DNA of 30,610 nt, from positions 1-30,610 of the forward strand of contig CAZVZK010000121.1 of assembly GCA_964630925.1 (NCBI GenBank). Direction: 5' to 3'. Both the position numbers and the translations under genes were made by a program. This DNA is from RGDT01 sp964630925. GTDB taxonomy: Bacteria > Planctomycetota > Planctomycetia > Gemmatales > Gemmataceae. Within the stretch, counting starts at the first letter, position 1. Each line of letters starts with the position of its first letter. The notes under the pieces were generated by a model, which saw nothing but the letters and a program-made list of their open reading frames with translations, did not search any database and was not told the origin of the DNA. Shown piece by piece: positions 22,602 through 29,523 of the stretch.

Positions 22602-23131
22602 ATGCCCAGCTCGGCGCCCTGCTCGCGCATCGCCTCGTGCAGCGACCCGATGAGCCGGCCCGGCGTCACGCCGGCGAGGTACGCCTCCGGGTCGCCCTCC
22701 TCGGCCAGCTTGAACCACGCCAGCTTCACGACCGTCTGCACGCAATCATCCAGGAACTCCTGCGTCACCGGGATGCCGGCCTCCTCCGCCTGCCACTGGG
22801 ACCACGACGTGGCGCTGATCCCCAGCCGCACAACCTCGCTCAACAGGCCCGGCTCATCCAGCTCATGCACCGACTGGATCAGCCAGCGCTTGTACCCCGC
22901 CTCGATCTCCCCGAAGACCGCCGACCCGAACGGCCCCAGACGCGCCAGCACCTCGGGGGCCTCGTCGTCCGCCTCGTCCAGCAGGCGCAGCATCCAGTTG
23001 GCCACCAGCCCGAACGCCACCATGTCGGTGATGGCGAGGTAGTCGCCGGCCTCCTCGGCGGCGCCGATGTCCATGCCGAATGACGAGTACACAGGCGCCA
23101 CGGCGGCGTGCAGGGTGTGGTATGACGACAT
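22589..23131 (-). CDS. Protein of unknown function
   Basis: A 180-residue, acidic, mostly helical soluble protein (AAEEAGDYLAITDMVAFGLV, NWMLRLLDEADDEAPEVL, EFLDDCVQTVVKLAWFKLAEEGD). No signal peptide, no recognised motif or family. ATG 23131 has only a weak purine stretch upstream. The codon pattern (third-position G/C) is consistent with a real gene. It ends in the sequence duplicated at 22448. It stands alone between two fold-back repeats. Confidence 0.7.
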   Translation of the reverse strand: MSSYHTLHAAVAPVYSSFGMDIGAAEEAGDYLAITDMVAFGLVANWMLRLLDEADDEAPEVLARLGPFGSAVFGEIEAGYKRWLIQSVHELDEPGLLSEVVRLGISATSWSQWQAEEAGIPVTQEFLDDCVQTVVKLAWFKLAEEGDPEAYLAGVTPGRLIGSLHEAMREQGAELGIPVL

Positions 23132-23153
23132 CCGTTGTCTCAGGGGTCAGGGA

Positions 23154-23299
23154 TTAGGGGGTCAGGGGTCAGGGGTCAGCAAGAAACAGCCAACAGCCAG
23201 TGGACAGCCGAGCGAACAATCAGTGACACCAGCCAAGTCCTGTCTCCACTCGGCTGCTCGCTGGCTGTCCTCTTACTGACCCCTGACCCCTGACCCCTA
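23154..23299. repeat. Long fold-back repeat after the dehydrogenase gene
   Basis: TAGGGG(G)TCAGGGGTCAGGGGTCAG on the left (23155-23179) is inverted at 23277-23299 as three TGACCCC units; the inner AACAGCCA/TGGCTGT segments (about 23185-23210 and 23250-23270) also pair. The right arm begins at the TAG of the dehydrogenase gene. It contains AACAGCCAACAGCC, also found in the repeat at 20588-20603. Likely transcription-ending or mRNA-protecting. Confidence 0.7.
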
Positions 23300-26200
23300 T
23301 TTCCCGCCGACGAACCGCACGCCGGCCGACGCCGGGGTGTCCTCGATCTCCAGCCGCAGCGGCGTCTTGCGGGCCTTCAGATCCACCGCCACGGTGATCG
23401 TGTGCAGCCCCGGCTTGAGGGCCAGGTCGGCCTTCTCGGCCGGCTCGCCGTCGAGGTACACCGTCAGCCCCGTGGCGTCGCCCGTCTTCAGGCGGATCCG
23501 GGCGGCCGACGCCGCCTCGACCACGGTGCGGACGACGGCCACCTCGCCGCCGGCCTTGCCGAACGCCTTCAGCCCCGGCAGCCCGGCGGCGGGCAGCGCG
23601 CCCGCTACGGTCGCATAAGCCGGCTCCCAGGTCAACCCCGGCTCGTCGCCGGCGAGGGCGCTCAGGCTCTTGCGGTTGAGAATGAAACGCGCACGCTCGT
23701 CAGGCACCAGAGATTGCCAACGCCGCGCCAAACGCTCGCGGCCGACGCTGAACTTCTCGTTCTTCCCCAGCGCGGCGAGGAACTTGACGAGGTCCACCAG
23801 CTCGCCGCGCGTCAGCGGATCGACGAGGCCCTCCGGCATCAGCGACACCTTCGACGGCTCGCGCGACTCGATGTTCCGCGTCGGGATCGACACCTCCCTG
23901 TCCTCGTTCGTGCGCAGGACGAGGACGTCCTTCGTCTCGCGCACCTTGACGCCGATCACCTGCTTGCCGTTGGTGTCGGTCACGAGGAGGGCGTGATAGC
24001 CCTCCTTGATCGCCTTGCTCGGCAGCAGCAGCGACTCGATGAGGTAATCCACCTGCGCCGACCCGCCGATGCTCGACAGGTCCGGCCCCACCGCCCCGCC
24101 CGCGCCGCCGACGGCGTGGCACTTCATGCACAGCATGTCGTTGCGGCGGTAGACCGCCTCGCCGCGTGCCGGGTCGCCCTTGTCGTTCACCTCGGCGACG
24201 AGCGCCTTCAGCTCGTCGGCGGTGAGCGTCCGCTTCGGCGCGGTGAGCCCGCCGGCCTTCGTCAGCGCCTCCAGCAGGGCCGCGTCTTCGCGCCCCGTGG
24301 CGCGGAGGGCACGCACGCCGATGCGGGCCACGTCGGCGGGGAGTTTCTTCTCGGCCAGCGCCTTCGCCAGGGCCGCGCCACCCCCCTTGCGAGCCACGAA
24401 CGCGTCGAACACGTCGGCCACCCCCTCGGACTTCTCATCGGCGAGCAGCTCCGCCGCCGCGGATGCTGCCGCCGCCGGCGACGCCCCCGCCAAGGCCACC
24501 ACCGCTCGCCAGCGGACCGGCATCGGAGTGCCCGCCTTCGTCATGCCGTTCAGCTGGAAGGCCCCGCCCGTGCTGGCCAGCGCCCCGATGGCCGCCCAGC
24601 GGACCTCGTCGTCCACCTTGGCCTCCACCAGGCCCGCCAGTACGTTGCGCGCCTCCGTGACCTTCCACAGCCCCGCCAGCCGCGCGAACGTCGCCCGCGC
24701 CCGCCCTTCCTCCTGCAGCAGCGCCACCACCACGTTGCGGTTGCCCGGCACGACGCCGCGCTCCGTCGCCGCCTGCTCCAGCGCCGCCGCCAGCCGCAGC
24801 CGCCGGGCGTCGCCGGCTTTCCGCTCGGCGGCACGGGCCAGGACGGCGGCGGCATCGGCCGCGGTCCCCGCCCGCGCCAGCAGCGTCAGCAGGCCGTCCT
24901 CCGCCTCGCCCTCCAGCTTGCCCGCCTTCACCAGCGCCCGCAATGGCTCCAGCACCTTGGCCCCGCCGACCGCCTCCAGCGCGAATGCCAGCCGGCGCGC
25001 GTCCCACGCGAACCGCAACTTGCCCGTGTTGAGCGCCGGGAGCCATTGCCCCTCCAGCTCACGCATCGTCAGCCACAGCGAGTAGTCGAGGTATTTGTCC
25101 AACGGCCGTTCCATGGCCCGCATGGCCACCTCGGCGGCGGACGCCGACCGGACGTGCCGCAGGGCACACACCGCCTCCAGACGCACCTGGGGGTGCTCGT
25201 CGGCCACGCGCGCCTCCAGCAGCCCGAGTGGCGATTCGGCCTTGTCGAGCCACGCGGACAGGACACGCACGGCCGCCGCCCGAACGCGGTAGTCCTTTGC
25301 CTCCAGCAAAGAGGTGAGGAGCCTCATGTCCGGCTTCCCCAGCGTCTGGAGCGTCCACAGCTTCTCCAGCCGCTCCGGCTCGCCCTTCGGCTCCCACGCC
25401 TCGACGGCGGGCAGCGACTTCTTGACGCCCACCTCCCAGAGCTGCCGCCGCGCGAAGTGCCGCGTCCAGCCCTCGGGCGATTCGAGCTGCTTGACGAGCG
25501 CCTCGGGCGTCATCTTCGTCAGGCCGGGGTTGGGCAGCGTCTTGCGGCCCTTGGCCGTGATGCGCCAGATGCGGCCACGGGTGAGGTCGCGGCGCGGGTC
25601 GCGGAAATCGACCTCGCCGTGCTGGATGATCGGGTTGTACCAGTCGGCGATGTAGATCGCCCCGTCGGGGCCCATCTTCACGTCGATGGGCCGGAAGGCC
25701 GGGTGCGTGCCGCGGATCACGTCCGGCATCAGTTTGGCCGAGTACCCGGACTCGTTGGGGGAGAGCTTGAAGCGGACGACGCGGTGCGCGCGGAAGTCAC
25801 AGGTGACGAGGTCGCCCTGCCAGTCATCGGGCAGGTGCCGCCCGCTGACGATCTCGCAGCCGCAGTATTTCGGCGACGGGTTGTTGATGCCCTCCAGGAG
25901 GCGCGGCGACTTGGCGGCCCAGAAGTACGCGCCGCCGGGGATCTGCGGCTGCACGCCCTGGAAGCCTGCCCCGTCGGTGGCGAACGACTGGCCCCAGCGG
26001 TCGAAGTGGTGCCCCCACGAGTTGACCATGCCGCGCGTGAAGACCTCGAGCCTGAGCGTGTCGGGCCGGAATTGCCAGATGCCGCCGCCGCCGAGGCGGC
26101 GCGGGCCGTGCGGCGTCTCGATGTGGCTGTGGATGTACACCGACTGGTTGAAGTACAGGTTGCCGTCGTGGCCCCACCGGAGGGTGTGGACCATGTGGTG

Positions 26201-26653
26201 CGTGTCCTCCGTCCCGAAGCCGGACAGCACGACGCGCTTCTTCGTCGCCTTGCCGGTGTTCTTGGGATCGGAGAGATGCTCCAGGTCGGTGGAGTTGACG
26301 ACGTAGACGCCGCCGTCACCGACCTCCAGGCCGGTCGGGATGAGGAGCCCGTCGGCGAAGACGGTGACCTTGTCGGCCCTGCCCGCCCCCTTGGTGTCCT
26401 CAAGCACGATGATCTTGTCGTCGGCCTTCTGGCCGGGCTTGATCTGCGGGTAGGCGTTGCTGGACGCGATCCAGAGGCGGCCCGCCGCGTCGAAGTTCAT
26501 CTGGATGGGCTTGGCGAGCAGCGGGTCGGAGGCGAAGAGGTTGACCTCGAAGCCGTCGGCGACCTTGAAGGACTTGCGTTCGACCTCGGGGTCGGGGTCG
26601 GGGATCTTGGCGTCTTTCTGGCCGAGGACGAGGAGGAGCAGGAGGGGGAGCAT
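23297..26653 (-). CDS. PVC-type membrane-bound dehydrogenase with HEAT-like repeats and C-terminal cytochrome
   Basis: An 1118-residue exported protein. A short signal (MLPLLLLLVLGQ) leads into a beta-propeller dehydrogenase-like domain of the planctomycete/Verrucomicrobia type (TIGR02604-like: FEVNLFASDPLLAKPIQMNFD, GRLWIASSNAYPQI, GPDGAIYIADWYNPIIQHG). HEAT-like helical repeats follow (about 390-800), then a heme domain (TIGR02603-like) with CMKCH at 842-846 and GPDLSSIGG, and a C-terminal beta domain. Such proteins are thought to oxidise sugars or similar in the periplasm; the substrate is unknown. ATG 26653 has GAGAG about eight bases upstream; the 26683 start would bury the signal. It follows an SGNH gene in the same direction. 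Confidence 0.92.
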   Translation of the reverse strand: MLPLLLLLVLGQKDAKIPDPDPEVERKSFKVADGFEVNLFASDPLLAKPIQMNFDAAGRLWIASSNAYPQIKPGQKADDKIIVLEDTKGAGRADKVTVFADGLLIPTGLEVGDGGVYVVNSTDLEHLSDPKNTGKATKKRVVLSGFGTEDTHHMVHTLRWGHDGNLYFNQSVYIHSHIETPHGPRRLGGGGIWQFRPDTLRLEVFTRGMVNSWGHHFDRWGQSFATDGAGFQGVQPQIPGGAYFWAAKSPRLLEGINNPSPKYCGCEIVSGRHLPDDWQGDLVTCDFRAHRVVRFKLSPNESGYSAKLMPDVIRGTHPAFRPIDVKMGPDGAIYIADWYNPIIQHGEVDFRDPRRDLTRGRIWRITAKGRKTLPNPGLTKMTPEALVKQLESPEGWTRHFARRQLWEVGVKKSLPAVEAWEPKGEPERLEKLWTLQTLGKPDMRLLTSLLEAKDYRVRAAAVRVLSAWLDKAESPLGLLEARVADEHPQVRLEAVCALRHVRSASAAEVAMRAMERPLDKYLDYSLWLTMRELEGQWLPALNTGKLRFAWDARRLAFALEAVGGAKVLEPLRALVKAGKLEGEAEDGLLTLLARAGTAADAAAVLARAAERKAGDARRLRLAAALEQAATERGVVPGNRNVVVALLQEEGRARATFARLAGLWKVTEARNVLAGLVEAKVDDEVRWAAIGALASTGGAFQLNGMTKAGTPMPVRWRAVVALAGASPAAAASAAAELLADEKSEGVADVFDAFVARKGGGAALAKALAEKKLPADVARIGVRALRATGREDAALLEALTKAGGLTAPKRTLTADELKALVAEVNDKGDPARGEAVYRRNDMLCMKCHAVGGAGGAVGPDLSSIGGSAQVDYLIESLLLPSKAIKEGYHALLVTDTNGKQVIGVKVRETKDVLVLRTNEDREVSIPTRNIESREPSKVSLMPEGLVDPLTRGELVDLVKFLAALGKNEKFSVGRERLARRWQSLVPDERARFILNRKSLSALAGDEPGLTWEPAYATVAGALPAAGLPGLKAFGKAGGEVAVVRTVVEAASAARIRLKTGDATGLTVYLDGEPAEKADLALKPGLHTITVAVDLKARKTPLRLEIEDTPASAGVRFVGGK

Positions 26654-26677
26654 GGCATGTCTCTCGGGATAGGCGAG

Positions 26678-26698
26678 CGGCACGGCGTAAGCGTGCCG
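26678..26698. repeat. Small hairpin in the dehydrogenase leader
   Basis: CGGCACG (26678-26684) pairs with CGTGCCG (26692-26698) around a seven-base loop, 25 bases upstream of the dehydrogenase ATG. It could affect translation; no known riboswitch is recognised. Confidence 0.4.
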
Positions 26699-26721
26699 TG
26701 TCTTCTATCGGATCAGGCGAG

Positions 26722-26741
26722 CGGGCCCCTGACGGGGCCCG
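26722..26741. terminator. GC-rich hairpin after the SGNH gene
   Basis: CGGGCCCC (26722-26729) and GGGGCCCG (26734-26741) are perfect arms around TGAC, about 50 bases past the SGNH stop on the minus strand. No T-tract. It may partly terminate the SGNH transcript or separate the two messages. Confidence 0.45.
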
Positions 26742-26789
26742 AGTGTCTTCGTGGGGCCGGCGCAGGCGTCGGCAGCCAGGGGCGGGCCG

Positions 26790-27653
26790 TCACCGCAGCA
26801 GCTCGGCGATCTCGCGCTCCTTGGCCGCGACGAGGGGGTCGAACTTGGGGATCTCAATGCCGTTCTTCCCCTGCTCGTGCTTGCGGAAGCCGAACAGGTA
26901 CGTCTCGTTCTGGGGCCTCCAGCGGTGGAAGTACAGCTCGTTCTTCTTCACGATGGCCGCCCGCGCCTTGTCGGCGTTCCGCGCCTCCGCCGGCTCCATC
27001 CCCAGCCCCTTGAGCAGCAGCGGGGCGGTGGCGCGGTAGCCCTCGTCGGTGAGATGGATGCCGTTGTCGCTCCACCCCTTCTTGCCGATGTCGCCGGCGA
27101 GGGACGCCAGGTCGATCAGCCCCAGCTTCTGCTCCTTCGCGACGGCGCGGATGGCGTCGGCGTAGAGCCTCAGGTTGGCGTTGGCCCTGTCGGGCGGGGG
27201 CAGCGGGTGGGGCATGGTGCCCTGCATGAGCGGCGTGACGAGCCACACCTTCGCCTTCGCCGGGGACAGATCCTTGAGGAGCTTCTCCAGCCCCTTGCGG
27301 AAGGCGGGCAGCTCGGCCTCGCCTCCGAACGACTCGTTGGTGCCGTAGGCGATGAGGAGGTGGGTGGGCCGCACGGAGAGGGTGTGGTCGATGAGGTGCT
27401 TGTAGCCGCCGGCGACGGTGGCGCTGCCGGTGCGCGTGTAGGCGTAGCCGTCACGGGCGTGGCCGAAGACGGTGTCGCCGGACCAGCCGAGGTTGCGGAC
27501 GCGGACGGCGTTGCCGGGGGAGGCCGCCGTCAGGGCCAGCTCCCAGTGACCGAAACGCTGCTCGCGTTCGATGAGCGTGTTGCCGAGGAGGACGACGCGG
27601 GGGACGGCGACGGGCGGCCCGGCGGCGGGCAACAGCAGCAGGAGGGAGAGCAT
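26790..27653 (-). CDS. SGNH/GDSL-fold exported protein with altered nucleophile block
   Basis: A 287-residue protein with a short signal (MLSLLLLLPAAG) and an SGNH hydrolase fold. Block I reads GNTLIE (24-29) in place of GDSxTE, so Thr26 stands where the catalytic Ser belongs. NLGWSGDTVFG (54-64) is the block II Gly region, GTNES (104-108) is block III, and DNGIH (196-200) carries the Asp and His of block V. The GNTLIE form recurs in planctomycete proteins next to, or fused with, PVC-type dehydrogenases (from memory), as here. ATG 27653 has GGAG nine bases upstream; TACAAT at 27691-27686 is a possible -10. Carbohydrate deacetylation or binding is a guess. Confidence 0.87.
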   Translation of the reverse strand: MLSLLLLLPAAGPPVAVPRVVLLGNTLIEREQRFGHWELALTAASPGNAVRVRNLGWSGDTVFGHARDGYAYTRTGSATVAGGYKHLIDHTLSVRPTHLLIAYGTNESFGGEAELPAFRKGLEKLLKDLSPAKAKVWLVTPLMQGTMPHPLPPPDRANANLRLYADAIRAVAKEQKLGLIDLASLAGDIGKKGWSDNGIHLTDEGYRATAPLLLKGLGMEPAEARNADKARAAIVKKNELYFHRWRPQNETYLFGFRKHEQGKNGIEIPKFDPLVAAKEREIAELLR

Positions 27654-27758
27654 GCGGGGAGGCTCCGGCGGGCGGGATGCGGGCTATTGTACGTGGCTGA
27701 GGGAGGGGTTCCAGCGGCGGCGCGCCGGCGGTATCATGCCGGGTGGAGGGCCGGTCGG

Positions 27759-28373
27759 ATGGCGATCTATACGACGTTCTTCCTGTGCAAGCCGAAGGAT
27801 CTGCTCCCCGGCTTCCCTGGCTGGCGGCCTCCCAGGGCGAGGCCGGTCCGACGCGAAGTCCGGATTCCGTTCACCGGCGAGACGAAGGTCATTCTGAGTC
27901 GGGAGCCGGATTGGCCCGAAGGCGCCGACGAGGTGGAGGCTCCGGCGCCCCGTGTCGTCGCCATCACGGGCAGCTACGAGGATTACCTGCAGGCGCGGCT
28001 GCCGCCGTTCGTGCGCGGATGCCCGCACTGGGCGACGAAGGGCCTGACGGAGGTGGAGCTGGCCCCGCTCCTCGCGGCCGTGGGCGTTGACGGGACGATG
28101 GAGGAGGCGATTTACTCCCCGCCGTCCTCGACGGCCATCGTGGATGTGATGCCGGCGACATTCGCCCGACGGCTCGGGGCGCTCGATCCGGGGCGGGCGG
28201 CGGAGTTGTGGGCGGCGGCGATGTCCACGCCGGAATTCACGCATTCCGTGTCGGGCACGAGGGTGAGCGACGGGTGGACGGCTGAGGAGGCGCTCGGCCT
28301 GTTGCAGCCTCTCATGGCGCTGGCGGGGAGGGCCACCGCCGGGCAGCGGATGTATCTGCTCGTCGAGGCGTGA
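27759..28373 (+). CDS. Protein of unknown function
   Basis: A 204-residue cytoplasmic protein with no signal or membrane helix. The N-terminus is MAIYTTFFLCKPKDLLPGFPGW, then a proline/arginine-rich segment with PFTGETKVILSREPDWPE, and a helical C-terminal half (EVELAPLLAAVG, TAEEALGLLQPLMALA) ending MYLLVEA. No family is recognised. GGAGGG at about 27745-27750 lies eight bases before ATG 27759, and TATCAT at 27732-27737 might be a -10. It is divergent from the SGNH gene. Confidence 0.75.
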   Translation: MAIYTTFFLCKPKDLLPGFPGWRPPRARPVRREVRIPFTGETKVILSREPDWPEGADEVEAPAPRVVAITGSYEDYLQARLPPFVRGCPHWATKGLTEVELAPLLAAVGVDGTMEEAIYSPPSSTAIVDVMPATFARRLGALDPGRAAELWAAAMSTPEFTHSVSGTRVSDGWTAEEALGLLQPLMALAGRATAGQRMYLLVEA

Positions 28374-28464
28374 GAGATGGCGCCATGCGGCCGCCGGCGG
28401 GGCTTGATCTTCCACAGATCGCTGGGCAGAATACCCGCGCCCTGATGATCGAGAGGATCTTGAG

Positions 28465-28908
28465 ATGCCGAACACGGTCCGATTCCACCGGGTGCTGCGG
28501 GCGACACCGGAGCGGGTGTACAAGGCGTTCCTCGACGCCGACGCGATGGCGAAATGGCTGCCGCCGAACGGCTTCACCGGCAAGGTCCACCAGATCGACG
28601 CCAGGGCGGGCGGCACCTACAAGATGTCGTTCACGAACTTCTCCAGCGGCAAGTGCCACTCCTTCGGCGGGACGTATGTGGAGCTGGCCCCCAACGAACT
28701 CATCCGCTACACGGACCGGTTCGACGACCCCGGCCTGCCCGGCGAGATGCTCACCACCATCACGCTCAAGAAGGTGTCGTGCGGCACGGAGCTGAACGTC
28801 GTGCAGGAGGGCCTGCCGGACGTGATCCCACCCGAGGCGTGCTGCCTCGGCTGGCAGGAGTCGCTCGCCCTGCTAGCGCTCCTCGTCGAGGCGGAGATCC
28901 CGGATTAG
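28465..28908 (+). CDS. SRPBCC (AHSA1-like) family protein
   Basis: A 147-residue START/Bet v1-like fold protein of the Aha1-C-terminal type. Markers are FHRVLRATPERVYKAFLDAD, MAKWLPPNGFTGKVHQID, GGTYKMSFTNFSSG, GGTYVELAPNELIRYTDRF and the C-terminal helix LGWQESLALLALLVEAEI. Such proteins hold a hydrophobic ligand in a helix-capped groove; the ligand here is unknown. ATG 28465 has GAGAGG about nine bases upstream. It follows the 27759 gene by 91 bases. Its TAG stop lies within a TAGAAT that may be the next gene's -10. Confidence 0.93.
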   Translation: MPNTVRFHRVLRATPERVYKAFLDADAMAKWLPPNGFTGKVHQIDARAGGTYKMSFTNFSSGKCHSFGGTYVELAPNELIRYTDRFDDPGLPGEMLTTITLKKVSCGTELNVVQEGLPDVIPPEACCLGWQESLALLALLVEAEIPD

Positions 28909-28932
28909 AATCGCGTGGGAGGAGGGCCGGCC

Positions 28933-29520
28933 ATGCCCGAGCAGGCGATGAAGCAATACTCCTGGCGGGATCTGCTCGCCATGCCCGATGACGGCGTGGA
29001 GCGGTGGATCGTAGATGGTGAGCTGAAGGAGTGGCGCCCACCAGCCGGGAAGGAGCATCTGGCGCGGGTGAAGGATCGCTTCCACAGTCGGACGTTGGTA
29101 TGCGTCAGCATGGAGCTGCTCACCTGGCTCAACACACAGCACGAGCCACGCGGCTGGGCGGGCTGCCTGGTGGGGATCATCCTCGCCACGGATCCCGAAA
29201 CCACCCTCAGCGCCGATGTGGCGTGCTTCGGTCACGAGGTGGACGCCCGGCAGACGGCGGACACGCCGCTCATGGTGGGCGTCCCATTCCTGGCCGTCGA
29301 GATCCTGTCCCCCGACGACACGGTCGGCTTTGTCAACGAGCAGGTTCGGTTGTACCGTCGGGCGGGGGTGCCCCTCGTCTGGATCGTAGACCCGATCCAA
29401 CGGACTATCACCATTCACGCACACGGCGCGCGGCCGCGCATGGTCGCTGCGGGCGACGAATTGGCGTGCGAACCTCACCTGCCGGGATTCCGCATCCCGG
29501 CAGCGCGGCTCTTCGAGTGA
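28933..29520 (+). CDS. Uma2-family (DUF820) PD-(D/E)XK nuclease-like protein
   Basis: A 195-residue protein with the Uma2/DUF820 pattern: a helical start (YSWRDLLAMPDDGVERWIVDGELKEW), SADVACFG (Asp of the nuclease core), VPFLAVEILSPDD (Glu of the core) and VRLYRRAGVPLVWIVDPIQRTITIH. Members are abundant in Planctomycetes and Cyanobacteria; some are predicted transposon-associated or restriction-like nucleases, but the role is unproven. GGAGGAGGG ends about seven bases before ATG 28933; GTG 28915 overlaps that site and is rejected. It converges on metG with a three-base gap. Confidence 0.93.
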   Translation: MPEQAMKQYSWRDLLAMPDDGVERWIVDGELKEWRPPAGKEHLARVKDRFHSRTLVCVSMELLTWLNTQHEPRGWAGCLVGIILATDPETTLSADVACFGHEVDARQTADTPLMVGVPFLAVEILSPDDTVGFVNEQVRLYRRAGVPLVWIVDPIQRTITIHAHGARPRMVAAGDELACEPHLPGFRIPAARLFE

Positions 29521-29523
29521 CAA

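Noticed and set aside
22449..22745. 98-codon minus-strand frame ending at the duplicated 14-base repeat
   Set aside because: It overlaps the 22589 gene in another frame and has biased, motif-free composition.
23154..23299. TGACCCC tandem units as a CRISPR or tandem array
   Set aside because: Units are seven bases with no spacers, and the two sets are inverted to each other: a fold-back, not CRISPR.
23402..27013. 1203-codon plus-strand open frame opposite the dehydrogenase
   Set aside because: Low-complexity Arg/His/Gln/Leu content. The minus strand encodes a clear dehydrogenase-HEAT-cytochrome protein.
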